A DNA stretch of 64,000 bases from contig JBBELK010001195.1 in assembly GCA_037783545.1 (NCBI GenBank), positions 124,001 through 188,000 on the forward strand, written 5' to 3'. This document shows positions 43,888-56,194 of the stretch, piece after piece. The position numbers and the translations under genes were made by a program. The first letter of the stretch is position 1. Every line of letters begins with the position of its first letter. The stretch is from Henricia sp. BOLD:AAB3569 (taxonomy: Eukaryota; Echinodermata; Asteroidea; Spinulosida; Echinasteridae). Below the pieces are notes generated by a model, which searched no databases, had not been told where the DNA came from, and worked only from the letters and a program-made list of their open reading frames with translations.

Positions 43888-44440
43888 TGTTAATTGAAAG
43901 AAACTCAAAATAGGCGCCACAACAACAAATGGCGCCCTCTATTGTGACTAAAAACTTGCTTGCCAACCAGTGGTAGTTACGCGCATGCGCGAGGCGTATT
44001 TGCATATTCCATGGAAAGGTCATTTTTGAATATGATGCCAAACATAATATGTCCTTATATACAAGGGATGACAACCGGAAACCAGTCTAGATACTTTGCT
44101 TATAACCACGCATGACCGATGCACTTTGACCTAAATACGATCGATCATTCCTAGAAGCGGTGCAGACTTCGACTGCGTGTATAAACGCACGTAAGTATGT
44201 ACGTGTGTGCGGGATACAAGCTGTTGTGCTTTTCATGGTTGTGCCGTCGTTTAGCCTTAGGCCACTCTGAATGAAAGCAATTGAGATGTCGTCTTTGATA
44301 GCCGGGGCTATCTTTGTGAAGTAAAATTCAAAAAATCTGATAGATACATTTCGTTTTAGATCGTGGTTTTAGCGGACATGTGGGCGTTGGTTCTATTCTG
44401 ATATTTGACGGATAGTGTAAAGTGTAAATTGGACTTCAAA
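43888..44440. promoter_or_regulatory. Shared upstream region of two divergent genes
   Basis: About 550 bp separate the divergent YqaJ-type and PTCHD-like starts, so promoters for both should lie here. I see no TATA box or CpG-island-like density. A GCGCATGCGC palindrome (43981-43990) resembles an NRF1-type site, which is common in TATA-less promoters (inference). Confidence 0.35.
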
Positions 44441-45440
44441 ATGGCGTTTTATTGCATCGAGAAAGTCATCCGTTTGTTTTTCTTTAACTATGGAGGATTG
44501 ATCGCGAGGCATCCATTTCCTTTTCTGATCGTGCCTCTACTGGTGGCTGGAGGACTTGGGGCAGGGATGGTGTTTCTCACTGAGGAGCAGGGTGTGGAGA
44601 ATCTGTACACACCAGAGAACGGACAGGCCAAAACGGACAGAGGTACGGTGGAGAGATTGTTTGATGAACACGGTGATAACGATACCAGGGTAGACCGACT
44701 GTCGAGGCTTGGACGGGCTGGAAGCGCTATTATATGGCGTCGCGATGGTGGAAACATACTGGTACAATCAGCAATCAGCGAGATTATTAAACTCCATGAA
44801 CAGATTATGAACATCAGCATCCAAGAAAATGGTGTAGAATACACGTTCCGGGATCTCTGTGTCATGTGGGATGGTGTCTGTAATGAAAACGCCATTTTAG
44901 TTGCGTATGATTACGATGCTTCAAATGTGCCCACAACATCGTTGACTTATCCTCTTTATAAACCAACAAGCAGTGAAGTGCCATTATACCTTGGCAATAG
45001 TCTAGGGGGTGTAACATTCATACCCGGATCATTGGATGAAGTTCAGTCATCCGAAGCCTTGCAAATGACTTACTTCTTACGATTCAAAGACAGTGCCGAA
45101 GACGCGCGTAGTGCGCTCTGGGAGAATCGGTTGCTTGAAGTCTTGGAGGCGTTCACATCATCTGAGATAGTTGCAACTCGTGACGTCTCAAGCACCCTGG
45201 AGTCTGAGCTGGATAAAGCTAGCTCTAACGTCATCATTGACTTCTCAATCACATTCACTGTGCTAATCACCTTCAGCATCTGTTCGTGTATAATGTTGGA
45301 TTGGGTTCGAAGCAAACCATGGTTGGCTGCATGTGGCGTCTTATCAGCTGGGTTGGCAGTTCTCTCATCGTTTGGTCTCATGAGCTACATCGGTGTGCCT
45401 TACATCAATGTAGTCGGATCAGCACCTTTTCTTATTCTTG
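44441..45440 (+). CDS. First coding exon of a PTCHD-like Patched-domain membrane protein
   Basis: ATG at 44441 has a strong context (AAAATGG). An in-frame upstream start at 44405 is less likely. The exon encodes 333 residues plus one base, ending LILG at a consensus donor GTAAGT (45441). The N-terminus FYCIEKVIRLFF..ARHPFPFLIVP is the first transmembrane segment (about residues 26-46) and its lead-in, as in PTCHD3-type proteins. NLYTPENGQAKTDR and ERLFDEHG begin the extracellular loop. Four hydrophobic segments then start the sterol-sensing domain (VIIDFSITFTVLITFSICSC; WLAACGVLSAGLAVLSS; YINVVGSAPFLILG). Patched relatives act as RND-type lipid transporters or Hedgehog-pathway modulators; the role here is unknown. 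The frame is intact. No following exon was recognised in the remaining 18.5 kb. Confidence 0.85.
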
Positions 45441-46519
45441 GTAAGTTGAACCCCTGTTATTCTCACAACCTTATTGAACTTAAACGGTACACACCAGCCT
45501 AGTGTTTACATGATTTAGTGATGTAGCAGCATTGGCAATACTTTTTTGATGGTCGTTGTGAAAAAAGATCATCAAAATATCCCGTAATTTACTAAAGAAG
45601 TGCAAAATTAACAAAAACGGTCAAAGGACGGGTTGTACGCTTTACCAGCCGTTGCAACTACGCGCGAGCTTCACGACTTTGTCACAAACGTTTCGCTCTT
45701 TTCCTACTCGGGATATCTCAAATTTTCTGATCACGATTTCACTGGACAGCCCGGACGACCGATTATGAATTTCCGTTTTCTCTGGAGAAGTTAGCATCAT
45801 GTTTTTTCTTCACAAACGTACCGAGTACATGTATACCAACCAACTCGCCGTGTGTGCACTCGGGATATTTGCCGTGCTGTGCGCGTGATCCACCGTAGTT
45901 TGGCATACTAGCACGCGCTCGCCGAGTCCCATTCTCCGGACTCTCTAAACAAACATTTCTGTTCGAATTTTTATACCTATGTTCAACTTTGTTTAATCCA
46001 TTTTCGTGACGTCACACTATTGTTCAAACTGTAGATTACTTTTAAGAATGTATTCACACTGTAGATTCTTAACACAAAATATTTTAAGAGAAAACAACGG
46101 CACACAGATTGAGAAAAATGACCAAACTGACAATATTTTCCTTGTTTATTACCGTATGAATACAATTTTAAATTACTCAGGAAATTACAGTGAAAACAAG
46201 AAAATGTGGATACCAACAAATCCACAATATATGCAGTGTACCGAATATAGTTTTTCATGAACGAGAAAACCGAATTTAGGTCAAGGAATTGCAGTTTTGC
46301 ATAACTTCGCCTTAACTCTATGCACAAGCCCCGTGGACGGCCGGATGTTGTCTCCGAATTGTGTTTTTGTTTTTCTTTTTGTTCACTCTAAAGATTTCAG
46401 AAATGCATTTTGTGCTTGTAATAAGGAAATATCCTGCAGGTATATTAACTTAAAAGCTTACAAATTTTGTACAGAGTTTTCATATTGGTTTAGTGCATGG
46501 GGTCCCGAGGGTGTCCGTG
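45441..46519. other. Probable intron 1 of the PTCHD-like gene, start
   Basis: It begins with the donor GTAAGT. AT-rich, with no recognisable exon or repeat. The intron may run to the end of the window. Confidence 0.5.
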
Positions 46520-46760
46520 TATGGGTCTTTCTATAAATTAGGGGTCCAAAAGTGTGACATTTAGTGTCCCCCGTTACACATAATATGATTTCAAAAATCA
46601 TTAAAATGGCTATTAAACCATTTTGTATGAATTGTACTTTATGTACTCACTCTTTGAGATGGAAAGTATTTAAAGAATGTGTCCTGACTTTACAAAAACA
46701 AGATGTAAAATGTAACGGGGGACACCAACATTGGACCCCTAATTTATAGAAAGACCCATA
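46520..46760. mobile_element. 241 bp MITE with perfect 30 bp TIRs
   Basis: TATGGGTCTTTCTATAAATT, AGGGGTCCAA (46520-46549) is the exact complement of 46731-46760. Just inside, GTGTCCCCCGTTACA pairs with TGTAACGGGGGACAC. The interior is AT-rich and non-coding. Confidence 0.8.
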
Positions 46761-47764
46761 TAGTAAACTTTCCAAAAAGGGAAATCTTCACTCGAACTCC
46801 GTTTCTTTCAAATAATAACGCTTTTTGGATGGTTGCAAAGTCATATGGAAAGAATTGCGTACTTGACCATGGAATCAGACCTTGTGTACAAAACGTATGA
46901 GACTGCATGAAAAAATAACGTTTTCAATTTTCCCTGCTAAATTTTCACTTCTAAGATTGTTCATGTCTAGTTAAGCTTCTTTATAAAATTTCACACTTAA
47001 TGATGCTTGCTTGATAGGCCATCTTGGTCAATAAGTAATACTCATCAGTCACCGGGAATTTCTTTTCGGCGTCTTCAGTGTTTTTGGTACATAAATTATC
47101 ACAAAGTTTCCCTTATCCGCTTCGCCATATAGCGCAGTTTCATCGTATAAATCCCCGAGTCAAATCCGCTTCTGTCGTATCCAAACTCAAAAAAGCTATA
47201 ATAGTATCCGTTGGTCAAGCCGTTTAATTTCCAAAAAGGGCAGAGTGAGTGAGTGATTATATTCTTACACCAAACCAAACGCCGTGCATTGCATCCCTAT
47301 TTTACAGAATGGCTTGTTGGCGCGTTTCTTTGTTCCGGGGCGGTGAAATGGATTAAGTCGGAGAATAGACTCGAAAGTGTAGCTCGGCTTCGCCTCGCCC
47401 ATTATTTTTTAAGAATCTACACTTCTCGTCCATTCTCCTTAACTTCATACCTGTATAAATAGTCTCTCTTTTGTCAATTACTTATAAATATTGTGGAAAA
47501 ATCAGAGTTGAATTTGGTGCAGTTCTGCAGTAAGAAACTTTTATGCGACTGGACACAAAACTAACTCGCAAGACCATGTGACTTTTCGGAACCGAAAAGT
47601 CACGTGACCTCTGTTTTTTTTAACATTGCTAAAAACCGGCCAAATTCTGTGGTTTCTTTTTACGATATGTTCAGTTTATTTCGGAAGGGCTTTCAAAATC
47701 TGGTATGGGTAAATTTCGAGCCCAAAATAGCCCAACGAAGCCGGTGTGTACCTTTAATGTGCAA
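46761..47764. other. No recognised feature
   Basis: Two short duplicated words (GAAAAGTCACGTG / CATGTGACTTTTC near 47576-47606) form a small hairpin. Otherwise nothing is recognised. Confidence 0.4.
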
Positions 47765-47766
47765 TA

Positions 47767-47997
47767 CAGTTGTTGTCAGAAGTTTACATACAACTGTGTT
47801 AAAACTGGTGTGATTAAACTTGCGTTGTCACTATTTGTGTAACCGTCTTTACTAAAGTCGTGATTTTGTGGAATTCCTTACGTGCTTGCAGTACTTAAAA
47901 CATAGATTGCACACCTTGCAATGGTTCGGGTAGTCCTGTTTACCATTTTTGGTGATGATGGTACATGTGTACGTATGTAAACTTTTGACTTCAACTG
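47767..47997. mobile_element. Tc1-family MITE with Sleeping Beauty-like ends
   Basis: The left end CAGTTGTTGTCAGAAGTTTA, CATACAA and the right end GTATGTAAACTTTTGACTTC, AACTG are inverted. They closely follow the CAGTTGAAGTCRGAAGTTTA consensus of Tc1-like elements in fish and other animals. TA lies on both sides (47765-47766, 47998-47999). 231 bp, non-coding. Confidence 0.8.
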
Positions 47998-48354
47998 TAG
48001 GTCTTGCCACACTTTATGTTTTTAGTTTTATGAGAACTAGGGTAAATGCGGGTATATTCGACCGCGAGGGGTATTCGACCAGCCTTAATTAAAAAGTAGT
48101 AAATATCAAACAACTACTCCGAAATCGTAATTAACCTACAGAAATGTCTTTTTACACCCTCGATGGTGACTTGGGTACTGACCCAATATAGTTCACAAAA
48201 TAAATCAGCGTCATGATTTATAACATGGTCGCATTATGGGATCCCGTAAGAAGTACACGTACACTACTTTGTGGCGTCAGTTCGGACGTCTACTGGATGG
48301 AATGGTGATTTTGAATTCATGGGACGCATCATGCCGTATTCCTTTATTTAGTCA

Positions 48355-48790
48355 ATCACAGTGGAAAATTAGTCAAACAAGGGCAGAATGATTAATCATG
48401 TGTACAATTTGTCAGTTGACAACATTTTGTTGGTGCATGACAAATCTTTGTTGGTGCATGATGAATTAAAACTTTTGCAATACGAGGTTGGAAATTTGCA
48501 GGACAAATTAATATTAGCGGAAGACTAATCTGAACGACTGACAAATGTGATGATCGTCTTTTGACTAATTTGTATTGTCACGTAAAACAAAAACTGACGA
48601 TTTATTTTCCAATGACTAATTCATTATTGCATGACTAACTTTTTATTGCATTACTAATGGCAAGAATAATCCAGCCGAAACTCATGACTAATTTAATTAG
48701 TCACGAGTTTCGGCGGGAATGATCTTTCCATTGATAATGTAATAAAAGGTTATAGTCATGAAATCAGTCGTGGGAAAATAAATCTCCAGT
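48355..48790. repeat. TGACTAATT-rich cluster with a 41 bp palindrome
   Basis: TGAC(T/A)AAT(T/G) or its complement recurs irregularly every 15-40 bp. GCCGAAACTCATGACTAATT and its complement form a hairpin at 48674-48714 with one mismatch. A related cluster lies at 54890-55115. Confidence 0.6.
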
Positions 48791-49344
48791 TCTTGTTTTC
48801 GTGCAGCTGTGCGACGCCATTATATGCGAACCACACCGTAAAATGAAGTCGTGTTTGACTGGACTGAACATTCTGTGACGTTACTCCGGAAAGGTAAGCG
48901 TGTGACGGGTTTTGTGTGACACCAAAGAATTGTGCGGGACTCTGAGATTTCTAAAGCAAAAATTGGTTTGCATGTTTCAAACTATGTCGTGTGTCGAAGC
49001 ACATATAGTAGAGGCCGTGCCTCGGGTCTCAACATCCGTGTATAGTGTAGTTTATACGCGCGCGTTGTTGCTGAGGCCGTCATGACATATGACACTCATG
49101 TAAACAGCACGTGCGTCAACGCATGTGCTATGTGCAGACAACGCATGATATAATATGCAGCGATATGATCGGAACATATATCATCATGGCCGGTGGATAT
49201 ATCCAGTTTTTATCATAGTCTCGGCTCGTGTAAGTGATCGTGATCGTGGACGTGGTAATCAAGTCCCAAGTTAGCCTTTTGCCAAGGTTTGCTATATAGC
49301 TTTACAACTTAGGCGTTCACAATCACCGCTCGCCGGCGGCCAGG

Positions 49345-49670
49345 TGTTTTTTTTTACACCGCAGCGTGATCATGTACACCCCAGTTTTTCCAATGACTGA
49401 TAGGCCTACTTCTCAAGTGACAATCTTGGAAATAGTCAAAACTCTTACTCTCACTATTTTATAGAGAAAAAGAAGAAACCGAGAAATTTCGAAAATCCCA
49501 AACAACACTGAGATTTGAACCAAGAGACCTTATGACTGCAAGTCGAGCTCTCTTCTAACCAACCTTAACCCTAAACTTTAACCTATTATATTGTCTCCTT
49601 TTAAGAAGCTAAACAGGTACAAAACCCCTCGTTTTCCCCTCGCAGTGACGTAAAAAGCGCCCTCTGAGTG
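49345..49670 (-). mobile_element. tRNA-derived SINE, copy 2 (A-box region deleted)
   Basis: Same family and strand as 16352-16730. The B box GGTTCAAATCTC is at 49510-49521 (complement), preceded by CGACTTGCAGTCATAAGG, like a tRNA-Cys-type anticodon arm. Compared with copy 1, about 75 bp covering the A box is missing after TCTTCTAACC. This copy should therefore be transcriptionally dead. Confidence 0.65.
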
Positions 49671-50765
49671 GTACTGGTACGGGGAAATCCGCTAGACTAG
49701 ACTAAGTCTGACTTCAATGTAACCGCCTCTTTGACACTGATAAGACTTGTCCCAAGTCTTATTGTGTGAGCGAGGCCGAGGCTGAATAACCACAACTTGG
49801 TTTCTAAGTAAAAGGCCACCAGTGAAAAATGCATGCACATGGATGATTTTAAAGGCCCAACAATATATCATTTAAAAGATGAAACTTTTTTTACAGACTA
49901 GTGCAATAACATCAATCAAGAATGTTGGTGAACTAGCCCACAGAAATTTCAGCCACATATATACATGCATCAGATCAATGCTGTAATATTCCTGCATTTA
50001 AAAAATTATTGAGTGCACTACCACCCTGCAGAAAGTACCACGTTGGACAGAAATAAATTATAAAATGTGGTTTTTGTTATTGCTGTCAACACTTGGAGTA
50101 TTGTATTCTTGTTAACTAAAAATAATGTAAACAACTTTGGGTCATTGCAAATGATGGGCTACAAAAACCTTTAAGTTGGTTTGCATTAGCATTATAATTG
50201 CGGGGAAAAAAGCGGCAATAAACATACACAGACAATGGAAAGTCTAACATTTGTATATTTTGCAATATTTTATTCAAATTCATTAGTCATAAAAGTGACA
50301 ATTGTTTTCAAGAAAACTTAATACATTTGTACTATAGTAAGCGTTCCTTGGTCCACAATACACTCCTAAGAATTAGATTAATCTTGAACAGTGGAACCTT
50401 GTTATACTGATCGAATAAAAATTACCAAGATACATGAATTGTTTTACTATGTTAAAAAGTGTTCCTAAAATTGAGCATGACATGCCTGAGTGCCTTTCTT
50501 TTGTGAACTGGCCAATTTGACCTTTCTGCTGAAAATAATGTTCTTTTGACTTTCAGTACAGTAAGAGGTCCTACTTTGCAGATTTCCTGAAAAAAATTAA
50601 CCTGAACAAATGCAGAACAAAGGGTTTAGACCTACAAATTTCCTTGCTATTATCCATGTTTGTCTGTGGTACTTCTGTAGTTGTGTAACACTGCATATTT
50701 CTGATGGTCCGTCTTCTTTAAATGAACTGCTAAGGGTAGGTTCATCACACTGGGCCTTTTCGTGC
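49671..50765. other. No recognised feature
   Basis: AT-rich intron-like sequence, with no exon or clear repeat. Confidence 0.4.
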
Positions 50766-51586
50766 TTAAAGGAACACGTTGCCTTCAGATTTCACGAAAT
50801 CTCACGTTTGAGGGTGTTCCTTATACTTATTAAGAGTTGTTCTTGCAATAAAACACATTTAATGTGTTATAATTAGTGAATGGTAATTTAAAAAAACAAA
50901 CACTGACCTCTGACCCCCACTACATGTCCCGCGAAATGTATACGTATTTCAAGCCGTCAATATGATCGTCCGGGTAGTGGGCAAAATACAGCGACGAACA
51001 GGAGTTAGGCTGGCGCCGTAGCCAGTGGTCAGGTAAACCTATCAGATGAACGCAAGGTACCATACCATTCTCCGCCTCCCGAGACATGTGTGAAATGTAA
51101 ACACATACACACACACACCGACTGGCTGTCAAAAAATGGATCGTCAAGAGAACATGACACAGCAGACGCGTCAAAAAAGAAAAAACGAAGACCTCGCCAA
51201 TCAGGGTAAGAATATTGTCATGGGACAAACCGATAGAAAGGACTTGGATGATTTATACCCAATGGTTATTGTAGACACGAATTAAAAAAAACAGGCACAT
51301 CACACGCAACGGAGGAAGGAAAAATAATTTCTTTCTCCAGGCTGGAAATAAGACTAATATAATTTCTCCGCCATTTATGGGAGTCAAGATTTTGACTCCC
51401 ATAAATGGCGGAGCGTGCTGCTTCGAGAAATTACGCAAAATTGAAGCATTTCTAAGGCACGTTTGTGTGGATCATTATATTCTACTTTTTAAACATCTTT
51501 CAGATCGTGCTCATTATACTTCAAACGCTTGTAATAGCCCAAAAACGCCCAATAAAGCGCAACCCGAAGGCAACGTGTTCCTTTAA
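50766..51586. mobile_element. 821 bp TTAA MITE, AAGGAACACGTTGCCTTC ends
   Basis: The ends TTAAAGGAACACGTTGCCTT,C (50766-50786) and their exact complement (51566-51586) form 21 bp TIRs that include TTAA. At 51366-51413 a 22 bp perfect palindrome (CTCCGCCATTTATGGGAGTC,AA) has a 4-base loop. Two minor open frames are not credible genes. I recall this end sequence as abundant in sea-star genomes; this was not checked. Confidence 0.8.
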
Positions 51587-52194
51587 ATTTGATGTGGCTC
51601 CTGTTGACAAAAAGTGGTATGACTATGTAGATAATTTGGAGTGAAATGACAACCGAAAATTACAGAATCACAAAACACCTTTATCCCGAGTTTATTCTGT
51701 CGTTTTTAGTGTGTCGTTTCACTCCATGTTGCTTTTTCCCCCACACCACACACATCAAATTTCTACGCAAAAATGGGCAGTGTTAATACAGCCCAAACAA
51801 CAAACCAAAATTAACCCCGTCAATTAGCTGCTGCTTTGGTATTTAATATCTGGCATCCAAGCACAACACGCCCCCTTTACCATAAACCCCTCCCATATCC
51901 ACCCACTCCCCCATCCACCCCTGACACCTCCTGCCTCTTGCTCCGCCCCCTCATTATTAAATAAATATACCCAAGACACAGACATTGTGTACCTTCTTGT
52001 TACACATAAGAAAAGTAAAACAACCCATTGAAAGCGAAAATGAACAAAGAATGGCAATTGCAGTGATGCCTCGTAATGCGAGTGCTGCAATTTTTTCCAA
52101 AACTGGGTGAAAAATGTCTTTTCGCATACAGTCCAGTTTTCGGACAAAATGGCAAGGCAATGCCATTTGTTAATATCTGCTTTTCATCATTTGA
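51587..52194. other. No recognised feature
   Basis: Only short open frames without recognisable domains. Confidence 0.4.
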
Positions 52195-52600
52195 TCATTT
52201 TCTTTTTCTTTGCACAAGAATAATGTCTGAGTTGCACTTGATTAGCACTACATACCCTATGTCTTTTCTTTTAAGAAGCACTAAGCGGGAATAATACTGC
52301 GAGCTTAATTGTACTTTTAACAATGGCACAGGTCTAGGCAGAACTTTATTCTGTGACACCCGACTCACACGTTTGTCAACCCACAGCAAATGTGTTTTTT
52401 TCATTTCATTAATTTCCATTTCCATCTGCATAATATTAGAACCAGTTAAGTCTGTCTGAGAACCTTTCGTTGTCTCATTCTTCTTAGTTGATGGATGCAT
52501 CTGGTAATGTGTCTCTCTCTTGGCTTTTTTCCTCCTCTTTTTCAAAAGGTGCCGTTTCTTGGTGGAACAGTCCTTTGCTCTGTCATGTCTTGTTTTACCT
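52195..52600 (-). CDS. Possible exon of an unrecognised gene
   Basis: The minus frame opens after a good acceptor (TTTAATTTCAG at about 52599-52609). It encodes a very basic stretch (KKRHLLKKRRKKAK) followed by KGSQTDLTGSNIMQMEMEI. The QTDLT plus coiled-coil pattern recalls linkers in THAP/DDE-type transposase-derived proteins. That is a weak impression. No donor is clear, and the tail of the frame may be intronic. Confidence 0.25.
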
Positions 52601-52820
52601 GAAATTAAACAAATCACAAATGTTGATTATGATAAACTAACTATACATGTAAACTGTACTAGCAACAAGTGAAAAGATCCAAATAAAACGTAGAACCTAC
52701 CCAAAGCCCTTTTTTATGTTGAGAGAAGTCAAGAAAATAGGTGTACCTGTATGCAAGGTAAATTTTGACAAAATGGGGATTTCAACATTCCAGTTTTACA
52801 TCTTAAAATTTCTGTGATTT

Positions 52821-53292
52821 TTAGCGACAAGTCACCATTAAAGTGTGTAAAAAGGAGCTAAAACACCACACACCGTTAATACTGGGTCTAAGTGGCATGT
52901 TGAATGAACTAAACTGGAAAAATACCTTGGCCATGATGCGGAATGGATGTTGGTGGAAGACAGGGTATGCAGTCAGTTGGTGCTTCAGTGTCATTGCTTC
53001 AGTGTCATTGCTTGGAGGCACTTCAATCATCACCTCAACAGCAGCCTGCTGAACAGGAAAACATGAGTAGGTGTGGTCTACTTCATCTGGTCTTAACATC
53101 ATTGATGTACATCTGTCAGCAGAACTTGGTCGCTGCAAATATGAAAGAAATATTAATTTCAACACAAAAAATAGTAACAGAAACAGCATTTTCAACAGTT
53201 GCTTGTTGTTTCCTGGTTTGTTTTTCCCCATGATAGTAGAAAACTTCCCCTGAAATGGTTTGGTCTGAAGTGCTATAGTCTTTGAGTGAAAC
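52821..53292. other. Unrecognised open frames on both strands
   Basis: A 165-codon minus frame (53318-52821) has a hydrophobic segment (KMLFLLLFFVLKLIFLSYLQ). Plus frames overlap it. A 12 bp direct repeat TTCAGTGTCATTGC lies near 52985 and 52998. I cannot assign a function, and it may be non-coding. Confidence 0.25.
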
Positions 53293-53493
53293 AATAGACC
53301 TTTTGGGGGTTTCCGCAAACAATGGAATTAGCATAAATTGGTACAGCGGACTTTTGACATGTAGGCCTATAGGTAGATGGCATTCCGCAAATTGTTAGTG
53401 ATAGGATCGGGAACTGGTCTATACATGTCAAAGGTCCACTGTACCAATCATGCTATTTCCGTTCTTAGCAGAAAATCCCGAAAAAGGTCTATT
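53293..53493. mobile_element. 201 bp foldback, AATAGACCTTTTxGGG ends
   Basis: AATAGACCTTTTGGGGG (53293) mirrors CCCGAAAAAGGTCTATT (to 53493). Nearer the centre, TTGGTACAGCGGACTTTTGA mirrors TCAAAGGTCCACTGTACCAA. Non-coding. Confidence 0.7.
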
Positions 53494-54889
53494 ACTTCAA
53501 ATCAAATCAAAGTTGATCATATTTTTTTGTAATGACACATCTAGCATAGGTAAGTGCAGATTTGATGGAAAAACCTAAACTTTTTAGGGAGAAATATGTT
53601 TTGCACATAAGGTCTAAAGCCATGATCAACTGCTCATTTTTTTTCTGGACAGATACGTATAATTAGTGGCGTACATATATGCTCTCATTAAAAAATATAT
53701 GCCCGAAAATTTGGTACAAATATCGTACACGTTCGCCACTAATTCGTCCTAATAAAATATGACATAATGCCCCATTAAAACGTGCAAATTTTGTTAGAGG
53801 TATGAATTCCGTTTACGGAACAGGGCAGAACAAGTTTAAGTATTTTCAAGGAAAATGGTGAATGTTTTTCACTCCTAAAATCACTCCTCATTAAAATATT
53901 AACACGTTTTTGTGGTTATTAAGTCAATAAGGAGAATAAGTGGCGACCAGTAAACGGAATTATTTCCTAGTTAGGAAAGATGATTTTAGCAATGAGAAAA
54001 TATCAAGTTGTTTCATTGAAAACACATGGTATGCGAACAAACGTGTCGGCCTAGTTTTTTCACCTAACAAATCCCCTTTCCCTCCCCCTAAGCAACTTCG
54101 GCTTGCCTGGCCTCCCCCTCGGCAAATTTCTCAGTACATGTAGGCCTATATCCCTAGCTGCATTATATGCAATGCCTACCTATCATGCCAGGTGCATGCT
54201 GGCTGAAGGCAGTTGGCCCCGATCACTTTTTTGGGAATCACCAAAAGACATGAAAGATGCAGATAGAGCCGGCCGCGCAGTCATAGCTGGGCCCAGGTTG
54301 AAAACCCACACATTTTTGTCCCTCCGGGCCTCCACCGCCGGTTGTGGCAGCTCGAAACGGCACAATCTTGAGGCATCGCCGGTACAGCAGCTAGCACCAA
54401 CACAAGAAAACCTTCTCAAAACTAGGCCTTGTTGTACTGAGATTTATGCGAATCGACGACAGCGTCCGATTTTCCGTCTCGCAGTACACTTCGTCCCGTT
54501 TGTTTACGCGTTGCTGTGCATACACAGCTGTCATACATGTATGTCATGGCCGCCACCAAAATGCGCATGTACACTATTGACACAAATAGTCATGATCTGT
54601 AAGGACAACTCAGTACGTATTCGTAATTTTAGGTCAGCCCAGGTTGGACTCCTTTCCTCGCTGCAGTTAGAAGTAAGTTTATAAAATAAGTTACGAATAG
54701 TAACTGGATGTTTTTCTGGGTACATTGTTGCCTCTTCCGTTTATGTTGTTCCCATTATCGTCATCAAACTGCGGATATCTTTGTTGCATTAACACAACAC
54801 ACCGTGCAGTCATTGCACGTATTCTGCGTAGGCCTATCTCAGTCCGTTATACGAAACACACCGTGTATTGCACGTGACAAAGTAAGTTT
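53494..54889. other. Mostly unassigned; small foldback at 53659-53744
   Basis: ATTAGTGGCGTAC (about 53660) mirrors GTACACGTTCGCCACTAAT (to about 53744). A 193-codon plus frame (54103-54684) and a minus frame (54419-54183) have no recognisable domain, and I do not call them genes. Confidence 0.4.
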
Positions 54890-55115
54890 GTCAGGCTGAC
54901 TAACTGACATTACTAAATAATTTTACTGACAAATTAATTTACCCTAATGACCAATTAATTTTCCCGCATGACAAACCATTTTTTAAATTAGGCAAATAAG
55001 ACCCCTTCTCATGACTAATTTTGATTAGTCAACTCAAATCACGTATGACTAGTTAGAAATTAGTCATATAAGACCCAGTGTGTGACTAATTTTTGTTTGT
55101 CAATTGACGAAATTA
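54890..55115. repeat. Second TGACTAATT-rich cluster
   Basis: GTCAGGCTGACTAACTGAC, TGACAAATTAATTT, TGACCAATTAATT, ATGACTAATTTTGATTAGTC and similar words recur. The composition matches 48355-48790, but without long alignable copies. Confidence 0.5.
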
Positions 55116-55372
55116 AGTTTTCAGTGCACGAGCGCGAGTGGGATAGCGAATTTGTCTTCAAGCAAACTTGTCGCACTAATAATACGCACACTCTGCAATC
55201 GCGCAGTCTGCAATACAATACAGTACGCGCGGGACGCAGTGCAGAGAATCGTGCGCATAACAAGCCGCATCAGATAGCTAGATTGAAGTGTGCAGCTCCG
55301 TGTATGTAGGGGATGCGTGCATTTGGAATCTGAGGGCGCACCACGCAGAGTGCGTTGAGTGACGTGGTCTGA

Positions 55373-55927
55373 CTAAACCTTTGTTAACAAGTTTTTGTCA
55401 TCAAAGTATTTAAAAAGTTGATCATGGACTATACGTTCAAACATTTTCATTACGCAAGAAATTACTGAAATCGGTCTGTACTGATTGGGATCCTGAGCTA
55501 GGCCTCCTTTATGAATGGGCGAGATTTTACCCAATTTCCATTCACTAGGAACACTACCATGTAGAAAACTTAACCAAAAAATATACGTTAACGGTTCTGC
55601 AATTGCACTAGCCCCAGATGTTAAAAAACGTCCATTAATACCATCAAGACCAAAAGCTTTCCCTGTGGGTGTACCTTTAAGAAGTTTGTAAACCTGACCA
55701 ACAGATATCACAGGAAAGGTAAACATTTCCGGTACATTACCCTCACTCTGATCTACATGTATGGATGTAGACAAAAAGTTCATATCAGAATTTCCATGTG
55801 GCATTGGTTCAAACCGATCATCTTGAGATTTCCCAACATTAGCAAAGCAATTATTAAATTCGTTTGCTAATTCCAAATGCCTATCTTTATCGGTGCCACC
55901 AACACAATTCTGAAATGACTTTTTATT
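55373..55927 (-). pseudogene. Fragment of a non-LTR reverse transcriptase (N-terminal RT half)
   Basis: Minus strand: FQNCVGGTDKDRHLELANEF with NNCFANVG, then the RT fingers ISVGQVYKLLKGTPTGKAFG, LDGINGRFLTSG, GSVPSEWKLGKISPIHKGG, DPNQYRPISVISC and FERIVHDQLFKYF, ending near DKNLLTK at 55373. This is RT blocks 0-2 of a CR1/L2-like pol. The palm and the rest are absent. The frame is open through the fragment. Its upstream start merges with the ACCCCCTCG terminal repeat of the next element (codons before NKKSFQ are not RT). Confidence 0.85.
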
Positions 55928-56194
55928 GGGTTGTTCTAAAACCCCCTCGACCCCTACGACCCACGACCCCCTCGACCCCATGACCCCCTCGACTTGCCTT
56001 CAGGTGCGATTTTTTCACGTGCCCGAACCTGTGTTCACAGCCCGATTACGAATGCGGGCCAGCGCGGCCTAGTTCGAATGAGCCGCGTCGCCGTGTCATT
56101 GCTTCCAATACGTTTTTAATGTGTGTATCACCGAGGGGGCCATCAATCAAGTACGTACGCACGGAATGCCGACTTTTTAGACTACCACCCCACC

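Noticed and set aside
54103-54684. 193-codon plus-strand ORF as a gene
   Set aside because: No recognisable domain, biased only by GC-rich local sequence, and an overlapping minus frame is equally open.
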